A DNA stretch of 34,909 nucleotides from assembly GCF_917627385.1 (NCBI RefSeq), contig NZ_CAKJTL010000144.1, positions 1 through 34,909 of the forward strand, read 5' to 3'. The notes below the pieces were generated by a model that ran no database searches, was not told the origin of the DNA, and was given only the letters and a program-made list of their open reading frames with translations. The position numbers and the translations under genes were made by a program. This document shows positions 25,858-33,965 of this stretch, piece by piece; position 1 is the first letter of the stretch; every line of letters starts with the position of its first letter. This stretch comes from Protofrankia sp. CiT1 (GTDB taxonomy: Bacteria > Actinomycetota > Actinomycetes > Frankiales > Frankiaceae).

Positions 25858-27339
25858 TCAGGGCTGTCGGTAGAGATCGTCGAGGCCGACCAGGATGATG
25901 TCGGTGTCCTCCTCGGCGAGTCTCCGGAGTTCCGCGCTGAATCCGGCGCCGCTGTAGCAGGTGAGTTTCGCGGTCTGGGCGCCGAGGCGTCCTTGCCCGA
26001 CGAGCAGGGCGCGGATCCGGCGGAGCCGGGCGAGATGGCCCACACTCATGGTTTCGCCCCACTTCGCCTCGCCGATCGCGATCAGGGGCGTCCGGTTGTC
26101 ATCGTCGAGACCGAAAGCGACGACGTCCAGTTCGTGGCTGGCCTTGTTGGCCGGGTCGTTGACGGTGCCCGCGCCGACACGGTTGGGGTAGTCGCCGAAG
26201 CGCTCGGCCGGTGCCAGATGCCGGGTCCAGTAGCGGCAGATGTGTTCGAAGTGCGGGCCCAGGACATTGCCGACGAACCTGCGTTGGCTGCGTTGCCATA
26301 GTCCGGTGGCGTCGCGGGTGTGTTCAAGGTCGGACCAGATCGGGCGCATCACCGCGTGGTAGAAGGCCAGGAGTGGCTCGGCGATCCGGAAGTTGGTCCG
26401 GTTGTTCCTGAAGACATCGGGTTCACGTGTGATCATTCCGCAGTCCTCGAGGACGGTCAGCGGATGGGCGAGGTCACCGGATTTGCGGCCCAGGTAGGAG
26501 GCGATGCCGCCGCGGTTGTTGTTACCGGCCGCGATCGCCGCGAGCACCGAGTGGTACAGACCGATGTCGTGCAGGTCCGGTTCGTCGGCGAGTAGATACC
26601 GGGCCTCGCGGAACAGCGGGCTGGTGGGGGAGAGCACAGTGCGGGTGACCCAGGGGTCGAAGTCGTCGGGGCCCGCGGGCGTGTCGTCGCGGGCGAATTC
26701 TCGGCGGTAGGCCGGGGTGCCGCCGACGATCGCGTTGACCTTGAGGGCGGTGACCGGGTCGTCGATTTTCCAGAATTCGGCGGCGAGGCGGTGGTCGAGG
26801 GTCGGTACGACGAGCTCGAGGCCGGCGCGTCCGCGCAGTGGCGCGTTGCCCCCGAGCAGCCGGCCCATGAAGGCCATGGCTGATCCGCACAGCAGGAGGC
26901 GGGTGCGGCTGCTGTCCCGTTCCGCGCGCAGTGGGGCGAGTGCGTTCTGGATGACGGACGGCAGGCCCGGATTGGCCTTGGCCAGGTATGGGAACTCGTC
27001 GATGACGACGGGGACGCAGCGATCGCGGCCGAGTGCGAGTAGGGCGTCGACGACCGAGTGCCAGGTGTCGAAGACCAGCGGGGCCGGGGTGCCAAGGTGG
27101 TCGGCGAGGCCGGCGCCGATCCGGCGGAGCGATTCGCCGTCGGTGGCTTCGTCGGCGGCGAAGTAGAACCCGCCGGTCGCCTGGCACAGCGCCCGCAGGA
27201 GGAAGGTCTTGCCCTGGCGGCGGCGTCCGGACACGATACCGAGCGTGACTCCGTCGCCCGGATCGGTGGCGAACGCGGCGAGCGCGGTCCACTCGTACTC
27301 CCGGTCGAACATGTCGCCCGGCCTGCGCGGCAGCTGCAC
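25858..27339 (-). CDS. AAA+ ATPase with C-terminal DUF234 / PD-(D/E)XK-like domain
   Basis: 493 residues. The ATPase part (about 10-240) has Walker A GRRRQGKT, Walker B VPVVIDEFPYL and the sensor region LLLCGSAMAFMGRLL. A winged-helix stretch follows (NRGGIASYLGRKSGDLAHPLTVLEDCGMI). The C-terminal DUF234 region has ELDVVAFG, then LIAIGEAKW, the Asp and Glu-x-Lys pattern of PD-(D/E)XK nucleases. This architecture, known from archaeal-type ATPases, is mobile and linked to conflict systems, but its activity is largely unknown. GTG 27339 follows GGGGGA; ATG 27312 (MFDREYEW) is an alternative. Its 5' end lies against a truncated vapC, so it may have arrived by insertion there. Confidence 0.88.
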   Translation of the reverse strand: MQLPRRPGDMFDREYEWTALAAFATDPGDGVTLGIVSGRRRQGKTFLLRALCQATGGFYFAADEATDGESLRRIGAGLADHLGTPAPLVFDTWHSVVDALLALGRDRCVPVVIDEFPYLAKANPGLPSVIQNALAPLRAERDSSRTRLLLCGSAMAFMGRLLGGNAPLRGRAGLELVVPTLDHRLAAEFWKIDDPVTALKVNAIVGGTPAYRREFARDDTPAGPDDFDPWVTRTVLSPTSPLFREARYLLADEPDLHDIGLYHSVLAAIAAGNNNRGGIASYLGRKSGDLAHPLTVLEDCGMITREPDVFRNNRTNFRIAEPLLAFYHAVMRPIWSDLEHTRDATGLWQRSQRRFVGNVLGPHFEHICRYWTRHLAPAERFGDYPNRVGAGTVNDPANKASHELDVVAFGLDDDNRTPLIAIGEAKWGETMSVGHLARLRRIRALLVGQGRLGAQTAKLTCYSGAGFSAELRRLAEEDTDIILVGLDDLYRQP

Positions 27340-27387
27340 CGCAGTGATCCCCCGTCCGCGCGCCTTGCAGAACTCGACCTATGATAA

Positions 27388-27753
27388 CTGCACTTGTCGT
27401 AGGTGATGAGGTGGTGGAGGTTGTCGCCGGCGAGGAGGGCGATGGCCAGATGGATGGCGTCCAGCGAGCGGAGAACCGCTGGGGGCAAAGCGAGCGCGAG
27501 GTCGAGGACCGTCGCCGTCACCGACACGGCGGGGATGGTGCTGTCGCCGATCTCGATACGGTCCGACCGGCGGACGGCACGGGTCGCGACGTCCGCCGGG
27601 CCGATCGCGGTCAGGGCCCGTGCGGCCTCGACGGTGGTCAGCGCGGACGTGAGAAGCTCGCGGTCGGGGTGTGCGTCGAGATTGTTTGACCAGCGCGTCC
27701 GTTTCCGTCTCACGGCGGAGGAGCTTGACGACCGCACTGGTATCCAGATAGAT
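27388..27753 (-). pseudogene. VapC-type PIN domain toxin, degraded
   Basis: Reading starts at IYLDTSAVVKLLRRETETDA directly after the antitoxin stop, but no ATG, GTG or TTG is available. Near 27681-27687 the frame must shift by one base to continue as LDAHPDRELLTSALTTVEA, then LRSLDAIHLAIALLAG and HHLITYDK. All four acidic PIN positions can be traced across the two frames. After ITYDK the normal C-terminal helix is missing and the sequence runs into the 5' end of the ATPase gene. Missing start, frameshift and lost end make a functional toxin unlikely. Family assignment is firm; the cause of decay is inferred. Confidence 0.8.
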
Positions 27754-27755
27754 CG

Positions 27756-28076
27756 CTAGCGTTCGTCCTCGCGCGTGTCGTGCAGAACGTCTGTGGCGGT
27801 CCTGCCCGCCGGGACCGAGGGCAGGCCTTGTGCGGCGCTCGCCACGGCCGCGGCCGTGGCGTAGCCCGCCGGAGGAGGTTCAGGGATGAGGCCGTCCCGT
27901 ACCCAGCGGGCGAGCAGGCGTTGGGTACGGGCGATAGGGATGATCTCTGCGATCGGTTCCCCGCCGCGCGTCACCACCAGCCGCTCGCCGTGCTCGACGC
28001 GGTCGAGCACGCTCGCCGCGTGACGACTGAGATCGCGAGCGTTGATCGATGCCTGCCCAACTGTCATGCCTGACAT
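27756..28076 (-). CDS. Phd/YefM family antitoxin
   Basis: 106 residues. The N-terminal Phd fold is clear: INARDLSRHAASVLDRVEHGERLVVTRGGEPIAEIIPI, the form that binds operator DNA. The C-terminal tail normally wraps the toxin. It ends two bases before the degraded vapC coding stretch. With its toxin broken it may persist only as a DNA-binding protein. Start ATG 28076, or ATG 28067 three codons later. Divergent from the DprA-like gene. Confidence 0.88.
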   Translation of the reverse strand: MSGMTVGQASINARDLSRHAASVLDRVEHGERLVVTRGGEPIAEIIPIARTQRLLARWVRDGLIPEPPPAGYATAAAVASAAQGLPSVPAGRTATDVLHDTREDER

Positions 28077-28221
28077 GATCGACTTCTGTCAGGCGCAGCG
28101 TCAAGCGTCAACTGGCCGGGGTAGTCCACGAGCGCGATGTCGGTGTATATTCGCACGTATGTTCGGTTGCATTGTGAGGCGACTACGATCCCGCGGTACT
28201 CGCGTCCACTACGCTGGCGGC

Positions 28222-29130
28222 GTGGCGCAGCCGGGCATCGAGGAGCAGGCAGAGCTCGTCGCGCTGCTTCGAGAGCGACCGCGCGGGCTCAACTGGCTCC
28301 AGCTCGCCGGTGTTGTCCTGGAGAACGGGAGCGTCGCGGCGGCGCGGGCACAGCTCGTCGCTGAAAGCCTCTTCGGCGACGACGACCACGCCACACTGCT
28401 CGACGAAGCGCGGGGCGAGGTCCGTGCCTGGCATGCAGCCGGGCTGGAGTTCCTCTCGATCGTCGATGAGTGCTATCCGGCCCGCGTCCGCGACATCCAC
28501 GAGGCTCCCCCGTTTCTGTTTGCCCGCGGTCGCCTGCTTGCCGACGACAAGGCCGTCTCCGTCGTGGGTTCGCGCGAGGCGTCGGAGCGGGGCCTCCAGA
28601 TGGCCAGGTCCATCGCCGACGCACTGGTTTCGATGGAGCTCACCGTGGTTGCCGGTCTCGCGGCGGGGATCGACACCGCTGCCCACGAGACCACCATTGC
28701 CAGCGGTGGACGCACCGTGGCCGTCATCGGTACTGGGATCAACAGGTGCTACCCAGCCGGCAACCGCGGACTTCAGGAGCGCATCGCGGAGACGGGGCTG
28801 GTGCTGTCACAGTTCTGGCCAGATGCGCCGCCTCAGCAGCACAACTTTCCGATGCGTAACGCGGTGATGTCCGGCTACGGCATCACCACGATCGTCGTTG
28901 AGGCGGGGGAGCGTAGCGGCGCCCGCATTCAGGCCCGGATGGCGGTGCATCACGGCCGGCCCGTGATTCTGACCGATCTCGTCGTCAACAGCACCCAGTG
29001 GGGCAGGGAACTCGTCGGTCATCCCGACGTCTACGTCGCATCGTCGATCGCCGAGGTGAGAGCCGTGGTCGAAGAGCTTGCCGAACGTCCGAGCCGACTG
29101 GAAGCGGTTCTCAGTCAGATCACTGTCTGA
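28222..29130 (+). CDS. DprA/Smf-like SLOG-fold protein
   Basis: 302 residues from GTG 28222 (VAQPGIEEQAELVALL), where family sequence begins; earlier in-frame starts add unrelated arginine-rich sequence. The Rossmann-like core has VSVVGSREASERGLQMA, TVVAGLAAGIDTAAHETTI, GRTVAVIGTGINRCYPAGN, FPMRNAVMSGYGITTIVVEAGERSGARIQA. These are the DprA/SMF blocks, with FPMRNAVMSG where housekeeping DprA has FPxRNRxIAG. The winged-helix domain of true DprA is absent, and an extra N-terminal helical region is present. It is followed directly by a phosphoribosyltransferase. SLOG proteins bind nucleotides or ssDNA; a role in a nucleotide-based conflict system is more likely than transformation. Confidence 0.85.
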   Translation: MAQPGIEEQAELVALLRERPRGLNWLQLAGVVLENGSVAAARAQLVAESLFGDDDHATLLDEARGEVRAWHAAGLEFLSIVDECYPARVRDIHEAPPFLFARGRLLADDKAVSVVGSREASERGLQMARSIADALVSMELTVVAGLAAGIDTAAHETTIASGGRTVAVIGTGINRCYPAGNRGLQERIAETGLVLSQFWPDAPPQQHNFPMRNAVMSGYGITTIVVEAGERSGARIQARMAVHHGRPVILTDLVVNSTQWGRELVGHPDVYVASSIAEVRAVVEELAERPSRLEAVLSQITV

Positions 29131-29151
29131 TGGTCACCCGCTCGCCCGCTC

Positions 29152-29901
29152 TTGACACACTCCGCGACCTCGTTGGCAGAACGGGAAGCTTGTTCCTCGC
29201 GCAATGCGCGATGGGTACCCGGAGTTACTTGCAGCACCTGCGCAGGTATCCCAAACCCGGGCTTCCCCACCTGCTATAGGTGTGCCGAGCGAGTAGGTAG
29301 CGTCGGGCTGGCAGATCACCTCGGATTCGTCACCTACGCGTGGCCGAGGGCGCAGTCGGGGCAGACGATGCACGCCTACAAGCGCGGCGGTGCCACGAGC
29401 TATCAGCTAGTTGCGTCTCTTCTGACCTACGCCGTGGTCGCGCACTGGAACTGCATCGCGGACCGCGGCGGCACGCACCCGGACGCCTGGGCCTACGTCC
29501 CGTCGCTGTCTGGCCGACAGGGCCTGCATCCGCTCGCACGGATTGCTTCACAGTTCATGGGTCGAGTCCCGCATGTGCCCGTGCACGTGAGCGAGACGGT
29601 CGGTGATAAACGGTCGTTCAATCCAGCGCACTTCGTCCTGTCTCCCAGCGGCGCCGGCTCTCGCCATGTCCTCCTGCTCGAGGACACCTGGGTCGGCGGA
29701 GGGCGTTTGCAGTCGGCGTCCGCCGTACTCAAGGCTGCGGGTGTCGATCAGGTCACCGGCTCTCGGTGGCGCGATGGCTTGATCCCGGCAGAGAACCGAC
29801 GAAGCTTTTCATCGAAGGTCTCAAGGAGAACTTCGATCCCGACGTATGCCCGTACACGGGCGCGCACTGCTGACGATTCGAGGGCTCCCAGGGCCGGATG
29901 A
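29152..29901 (+). CDS. ComF-like phosphoribosyltransferase, C-terminus frameshifted
   Basis: 249 residues in the open frame. An N-terminal zinc ribbon (CSTCAGIPNPGFPTCYRC) is followed by LADHLGFVTYAWPRAQSG and the PRTase signature VLLLEDTWVGGGRLQSA with two acidic residues for ribose binding. Near 29756-29766 the family sequence leaves this frame. The following frame reads VARWLDPGREPTKLF, then FDPDVCPYTGAHC and a TGA at 29871-29873, 35 codons in all. The open frame instead ends in an arginine-rich non-family tail. Catalytic motifs precede the shift, so activity is possible but doubtful. Start: TTG 29152 is the first start in frame; an ATG overlapping the DprA stop (29129) lies in another frame. 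Partner of the DprA-like gene. Confidence 0.75.
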   Translation: MTHSATSLAEREACSSRNARWVPGVTCSTCAGIPNPGFPTCYRCAERVGSVGLADHLGFVTYAWPRAQSGQTMHAYKRGGATSYQLVASLLTYAVVAHWNCIADRGGTHPDAWAYVPSLSGRQGLHPLARIASQFMGRVPHVPVHVSETVGDKRSFNPAHFVLSPSGAGSRHVLLLEDTWVGGGRLQSASAVLKAAGVDQVTGSRWRDGLIPAENRRSFSSKVSRRTSIPTYARTRARTADDSRAPRAG

Positions 29902-30188
29902 GACGCTGTTGCCAGGAGCCTCTGGCCCTCGTGGTGTCCTCCCGCTTCCACCTGGCTCTGACCGGTGGTGCGCTGGTGAGCGTCCTTCCGCTGACCGCTC
30001 GGGAGCGGCCTGGCTGGGTCCATCGGGTCCGGATCGACATCTCCGGGAAGCCCACCAGCTGGGCCATCACTGAACAGGTCCGTACTGTCTCGGCCAACCG
30101 GCTCACCGGTCGCGGTCCGCTCTACCGGCTGAACGTCGAGCAGATAGCCGAGGTACGCACCGTGCTGGCCCAGATGATCGAATTCTGA
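29898..30188 (+). CDS. PemK/MazF-like toxin, probably 5' truncated
   Basis: 96 residues. LALVVSSRFHLALTGGALVSVLPLT, then HRVRIDI, WAITEQVRTVSANRL and a closing helix EQIAEVRTVLAQMI follow the order of the MazF/PemK endoribonuclease fold. The usual N-terminal strand (IRG-type opening) is not in this frame; a neighbouring frame reads LTIRG at 29868, so a small indel may have cut it off. No antitoxin is visible. It follows the phosphoribosyltransferase by about 24 bases and may be part of the same cassette. Family call is moderate because the N-terminal catalytic region is missing. Confidence 0.5.
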   Translation: MRRCCQEPLALVVSSRFHLALTGGALVSVLPLTARERPGWVHRVRIDISGKPTSWAITEQVRTVSANRLTGRGPLYRLNVEQIAEVRTVLAQMIEF

Positions 30189-30237
30189 ACCGGGCTTTCA
30201 GAACGTGACCCTTCATGGAGGCGATGATCGGCGTTTG

Positions 30238-30288
30238 TTTGTTGTCAGGTACGGTTTTCGGCCGGATCGGCGTACCTGACAACAAACT
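30238..30288. terminator. Long hairpin between convergent genes
   Basis: Perfect 17-bp arms GTTTGTTGTCAGGTACG and CGTACCTGACAACAAAC around a 17-base loop. Outer segments GATCGGCG and CGCCGATC extend it imperfectly to about 75 bp. It lies between the MazF-like stop and the zinc-finger gene stop, so it may end transcription from both sides. The AT-rich arms are unusual for this region. Confidence 0.6.
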
Positions 30289-30321
30289 CGCGCCGATCTT
30301 GTCGACGAACGGCAGCCGCCC

Positions 30322-30675
30322 TCAGCGCAGCTGCTCCTGCCAGTCGGCGGGTACCCGGCCGGCCGGGCCGGGCGTCGGTTGGCCCAGTGGGTGATGCTCG
30401 GGCGGCGCCAGCGGCGGCCCGTCGTAGTACTGCTGGGTCTGATAGTCCCAGAACCAGGTCTCGCCTGGCTCGAAGCTGCGGATCAACCGATGTCCGGTCG
30501 TGGTCGCGTGCGCGCTCGCGTGCTGGGAGGGGGAGGAGTCGCAGCAGCCGATGTGACCACAGCCGGCGCAGCGGCGCAGATGGAACCACCACCCGGGGCC
30601 GTTACCGGCGGTGCATTCGGCGCAGCCCGTCCCGCTCGGTGGCGCAGCCGGGTCGATCGTGCTCACCTCAGCCAT
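30322..30675 (-). CDS. UBP-type zinc finger protein
   Basis: 117 residues. Zinc ligands CAEC, then [10 protein letters not shown], followed by [27 protein letters not shown], is the bacterial UBP (ubiquitin-hydrolase type) zinc finger with Cys and His spacing kept. The last 40 residues are Pro-rich. Bacterial versions are small stand-alone proteins with no known ubiquitin partner; they recur beside redox response regulators. GGGAG precedes the ATG. It lies 35 nt after the histidine kinase gene and is the last gene of the operon. Its molecular role is unknown. Confidence 0.85.
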   Translation of the reverse strand: MAEVSTIDPAAPPSGTGCAECTAGNGPGWWFHLRRCAGCGHIGCCDSSPSQHASAHATTTGHRLIRSFEPGETWFWDYQTQQYYDGPPLAPPEHHPLGQPTPGPAGRVPADWQEQLR

Positions 30676-30710
30676 CTGGCTGGCTCCCTTCGGTCATGTG
30701 CCTCGCCCGG

Positions 30711-32177
30711 TCATACGGCCGGTTCATCGGCTGGCTCGGCAGGCAGCCGGACCCGGAACCGGGTGTCACCGGGCACCGACTCCACCGACAGGTCACCGTG
30801 GTGTTTGGTGACCACGATGCGCCAGGAGATGTCCAGGCCAAGACCGGTGCCTGCACCCACCGGTTTGGTGGTGAAGAACGGTTCGAAGATCCGGTCACGG
30901 ATCTCCGGTGCCACGCCCGGCCCGGTGTCGGCGATCTCGACGACCACGTGGTCGACGCCCAGGTGGTCCTGGCTGGGTGCCGTGCGCACGGTCAACGTGC
31001 CGACGCCGTCCATGGCGGCGACCGCGTTGTCGATCAGATTCGTCCAGACCTGGTTGAGCTCGGCGGCATAGGCGGGGATCTTCGGTAGGGCCCGGTCGTA
31101 CTCCCTGACAACGGTGACGCCATCGCCGATCTTGCCGGTGAGCATCACCAGGGTGCTGTCCAGCAGCTCGTGGACGTCGACCCGCTGGTACGGCGCGCGG
31201 TCCAGCTGGGAGTACTGCTTGGCGGCGGCCACCAGGGTGGAAATTCGGGCCGTGGAGTCCTCGATCTCGTTCATGAGCAGCTCGGTTTCGACCGTGTAGT
31301 TCAGCCAGCGGACGGCACCCTCACGTATCGCGTCGGGGACGCTGCCCGCGACCTGCTCCAACCAGGGCAGGTCCAGACCAGCCTGGACGAAGGTCGGGGC
31401 GAGATCCCATCCGCCGGCGATACCGTGATCGTCGAGCCAGTCGGTGACCGCGTCCTCCCGGTCGCCAGCCTCCAGCGGAGTCAGCGCGGGTGCCTTCGCG
31501 ACCCGCTCCACCGCCTCCTCCTGCAGCCGGATCAGGATTCCCAGGGTGGCCCGGTCGTACGGGCCCGAGGCGATCAGAGCGAGTTTGTGCCGCATCCCGG
31601 CGACCCGTTCCCGCAACGCCGAGGCCGCCCGTACCGCGGCGGCGGCCGGGTTGTTCAGCTCGTGGGTGAGCCCGGCGGACAGCGAGCCCAGCGCCAGCAG
31701 CCGCTCCCGCTGACCGATTGCCTGCTGGGTGGTCCGCATGCCGAGGAACAACCCCTCCAGCATGTGTACGGCCATCGGGAACCACTCCCGCATCAGCCGC
31801 GCCAGCGCGTCCGCCGGGAGCACGAAGAAGCGCGACGGCTCACTGACCCGCAGCGAGGCGGTGTAGACCTGCGGGACGCGGTCGCCCAGGTAGGCCTGAA
31901 AGGCACCCGCGTACACACCGCGCTGGGACGTGCGGCTGATCTCCACGTCGTCGGCGCCGACCCGCCGCGACAGCACCAGCGCTCCCTCGATGAGCACATA
32001 GAAGCAGCTGGCAGGCTCGCCTTCGGCGTACACCGGTCCTGATTCGATGAGCTCGACACGTCCGTCCGCGCACAGCCGGGCCAACTGGTCCTCGGTGAGT
32101 TTCTCGAACAGGAACAGCGTGCGGAGCTCGTCTGGGCCGCACGCCGCTGACGGGGCGCTCCGCGCCGGGCCGGTCAT
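30711..32177 (-). CDS. Histidine kinase with N-terminal cyclic nucleotide-binding domain
   Basis: 488 residues without membrane segments. N-terminal cyclic nucleotide-binding (Crp-like sensor) domain, about 15-140 ([36 protein letters not shown]). The phosphoacceptor His172 is in [12 protein letters not shown]. The ATPase domain (about 370-485) has [33 protein letters not shown]. It would sense a ligand in the cytosol and phosphorylate a receiver, most likely the one fused to thioredoxin reductase in the preceding gene. Its start overlaps that gene by 4 nt. Confidence 0.92.
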   Translation of the reverse strand: MTGPARSAPSAACGPDELRTLFLFEKLTEDQLARLCADGRVELIESGPVYAEGEPASCFYVLIEGALVLSRRVGADDVEISRTSQRGVYAGAFQAYLGDRVPQVYTASLRVSEPSRFFVLPADALARLMREWFPMAVHMLEGLFLGMRTTQQAIGQRERLLALGSLSAGLTHELNNPAAAAVRAASALRERVAGMRHKLALIASGPYDRATLGILIRLQEEAVERVAKAPALTPLEAGDREDAVTDWLDDHGIAGGWDLAPTFVQAGLDLPWLEQVAGSVPDAIREGAVRWLNYTVETELLMNEIEDSTARISTLVAAAKQYSQLDRAPYQRVDVHELLDSTLVMLTGKIGDGVTVVREYDRALPKIPAYAAELNQVWTNLIDNAVAAMDGVGTLTVRTAPSQDHLGVDHVVVEIADTGPGVAPEIRDRIFEPFFTTKPVGAGTGLGLDISWRIVVTKHHGDLSVESVPGDTRFRVRLPAEPADEPAV

Positions 32178-33850
32178 CGCTTGTCCAGATACCGGTGGAC
32201 CAGGGTGACGGCCATGGCACCCTCACCGACCGCGGACGCGACCCGCTTCACCGACTCGGCCCGCGCGTCCCCGGCCACGAAGACGCCCGGAACGCTGGTC
32301 TCGAGGTGGTACGGATCCCGGTCCAGGGACCATCCGCGCGGCCGTTGGCCGTCGACCACGAGGTCAGGGCCGGCAATGACGAATCCGCGGCCATCACGGA
32401 CGATCACACCGTCCAGCCAGTCGGTGCGCGGTGCCGCCCCGATGAAGACGAACAGCCACTGCGCGTCGACCGTCTCCGTGGCACCGGTCGTGTTGTCCCG
32501 GATCGTCAGCTGCTCCAGGTGTTGCGTGCCGTGGCCGGCGAGCACCTCGGTACAGGTCCGTACCGAGATCGTCGGGATGCCGGCGATCTGCTCGATGAGG
32601 TAGTGGGACATGGACGCTTCCAGCGACGGGCCGCGGACCAGCATGACCACCGAGCGGGCATGCCGGGCGAAGTACACCGCGGCCTGCCCGGCGGAGTTCG
32701 CCCCACCGACGATGTAGATATCCTGCCCCGCGCAGCCGGACGCCTCGGTCAGCGCGGAGCCGTAGAAGACGCCGCGCCCGGTCAGCGGCTCCAGGCCGGG
32801 AGCCGCCAGCTGCTGGTAGGACACGCCGGTCGCCAGGATGACGGTGTGGGCGTCGATCTGTCCTCCGTCGGCGAAGCGCACGGTCCGCCCCGAGCCGTTG
32901 ACCTCCAGGCCGACGACGTCACGGGCGGTGAGTATCTCGGCGCCGAATTTAGCTGCCTGTCGGCGGGCGCGGTCGGTGAGCTGTGCCCCGGACACGCCAT
33001 CGGGGAAGCCGAGGTAGTTCTCGATCCGTGAGCTCTGGCCGGCCTGACCACCGGTTGCGGTCCGTTCGACCAGCACGGTCCGCAGCCCTTCGGACGCGCC
33101 GTACACGGCCGCGCCCAGGCCTGCCGGGCCCCCGCCGATGACGATCATGTCGTAGAAGCCGGCGGCGGGCGCGGTGCTGAGGCCGACCCGGCTGGCGAGC
33201 TGCGAGTCGGTGGGCTCCACCAGTGCCTCGCCGTTTTCGGTGATCACGACGGGGAGGGTTGTGCCGTCCGTTCCGGCCGCGGCCAGCAGGCGCTCGCCTT
33301 CCGGTTCGTCGGCGAGGTACCACCGGTAGGGCACCTGGTTGCGGGCGAGGAAGTCCCGGACGTCGTGCGATCGCGCTGACCAGCGGTGGCCGATGACCTT
33401 GGTCTCCGGCACGGGCCGGTGGTCTGTGGTGTGCCAGGCGTCGAGCAGGGCGTCCACGACCGGGTAGAGCTTCTCCTCGGGCGGGTCCCACGGCTTGAGC
33501 AGGTAGTGGTCCAGGTCGACGACGTTGATGGCGTCGATCGCGGCATCGGTGTCGGCGTACGCGGTCAGCAGCACCCGCCGGGCTGTGGGGAACAGGTCCA
33601 TCGCCTGCTCAAGGAATTCGATGCCGTTCATCCGTGGCATGCGGTAGTCGGCCAGGATCACCGCGACATGATCACCGCGCAGCTTGAGCTCACGCATCGC
33701 GTCCAGCGCCTGTTCGCCCGAATCGGCTCGGATGATCCGGTGGTTCTCGCCGTACCGCCGTCGCAGGTCCCGGCTGACCGCGCGGGAGACGCTCTGGTCA
33801 TCGTCTACGGTGATCAGTGCCGTACGTACGGCAGACCGGGGCGCCGTCAT
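32174..33850 (-). CDS. Fused response regulator / thioredoxin reductase-like FAD oxidoreductase
   Basis: 558 residues from ATG 33850; a TTG at 33868 would add six residues. The receiver domain (about 10-135) has acidic DDD near the start, phospho-Asp68 in ILADYRMP, the LLTAY block and Lys in LLKPWD. A linker of about 90 residues with a glutaredoxin-like stretch (FLARNQVPYRWYLADEPEG) follows, then the FAD domain IGGGPAGLGAAVYGASEG, the NADPH region VGGANSAGQAAVYFA, and the C-terminal GVFVAGDARAESVKRVASA. The CxxC redox pair of classical thioredoxin reductase is absent: the site reads GSALTEASGCAGQD with one Cys. This matches the fused family, in which reductase activity on thioredoxin is doubtful. 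First gene of the operon. Confidence 0.92.
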   Translation of the reverse strand: MTAPRSAVRTALITVDDDQSVSRAVSRDLRRRYGENHRIIRADSGEQALDAMRELKLRGDHVAVILADYRMPRMNGIEFLEQAMDLFPTARRVLLTAYADTDAAIDAINVVDLDHYLLKPWDPPEEKLYPVVDALLDAWHTTDHRPVPETKVIGHRWSARSHDVRDFLARNQVPYRWYLADEPEGERLLAAAGTDGTTLPVVITENGEALVEPTDSQLASRVGLSTAPAAGFYDMIVIGGGPAGLGAAVYGASEGLRTVLVERTATGGQAGQSSRIENYLGFPDGVSGAQLTDRARRQAAKFGAEILTARDVVGLEVNGSGRTVRFADGGQIDAHTVILATGVSYQQLAAPGLEPLTGRGVFYGSALTEASGCAGQDIYIVGGANSAGQAAVYFARHARSVVMLVRGPSLEASMSHYLIEQIAGIPTISVRTCTEVLAGHGTQHLEQLTIRDNTTGATETVDAQWLFVFIGAAPRTDWLDGVIVRDGRGFVIAGPDLVVDGQRPRGWSLDRDPYHLETSVPGVFVAGDARAESVKRVASAVGEGAMAVTLVHRYLDKR

Positions 33851-33965
33851 GGATAGCCAGTCAAGCACGGATAGCCTGTCCCTGGCACGTCGTCAGAGCA
33901 TGGCCGCCCGTCGATGACGTGCTCTGGTAACCGGGCCCGCGCCCCTGGCGAAGTACGCTCCAGCA

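Noticed and set aside
29129-29279. Alternative start of the phosphoribosyltransferase at the ATG overlapping the DprA stop
   Set aside because: That frame stops at 29279 and lacks the zinc ribbon; the zinc ribbon and PRTase signature lie in the frame starting at TTG 29152. It could still matter if there is an early indel.
30103-30285. 60-codon minus-strand frame over the 30238 hairpin
   Set aside because: No start signal or family, and it is mostly hairpin sequence.
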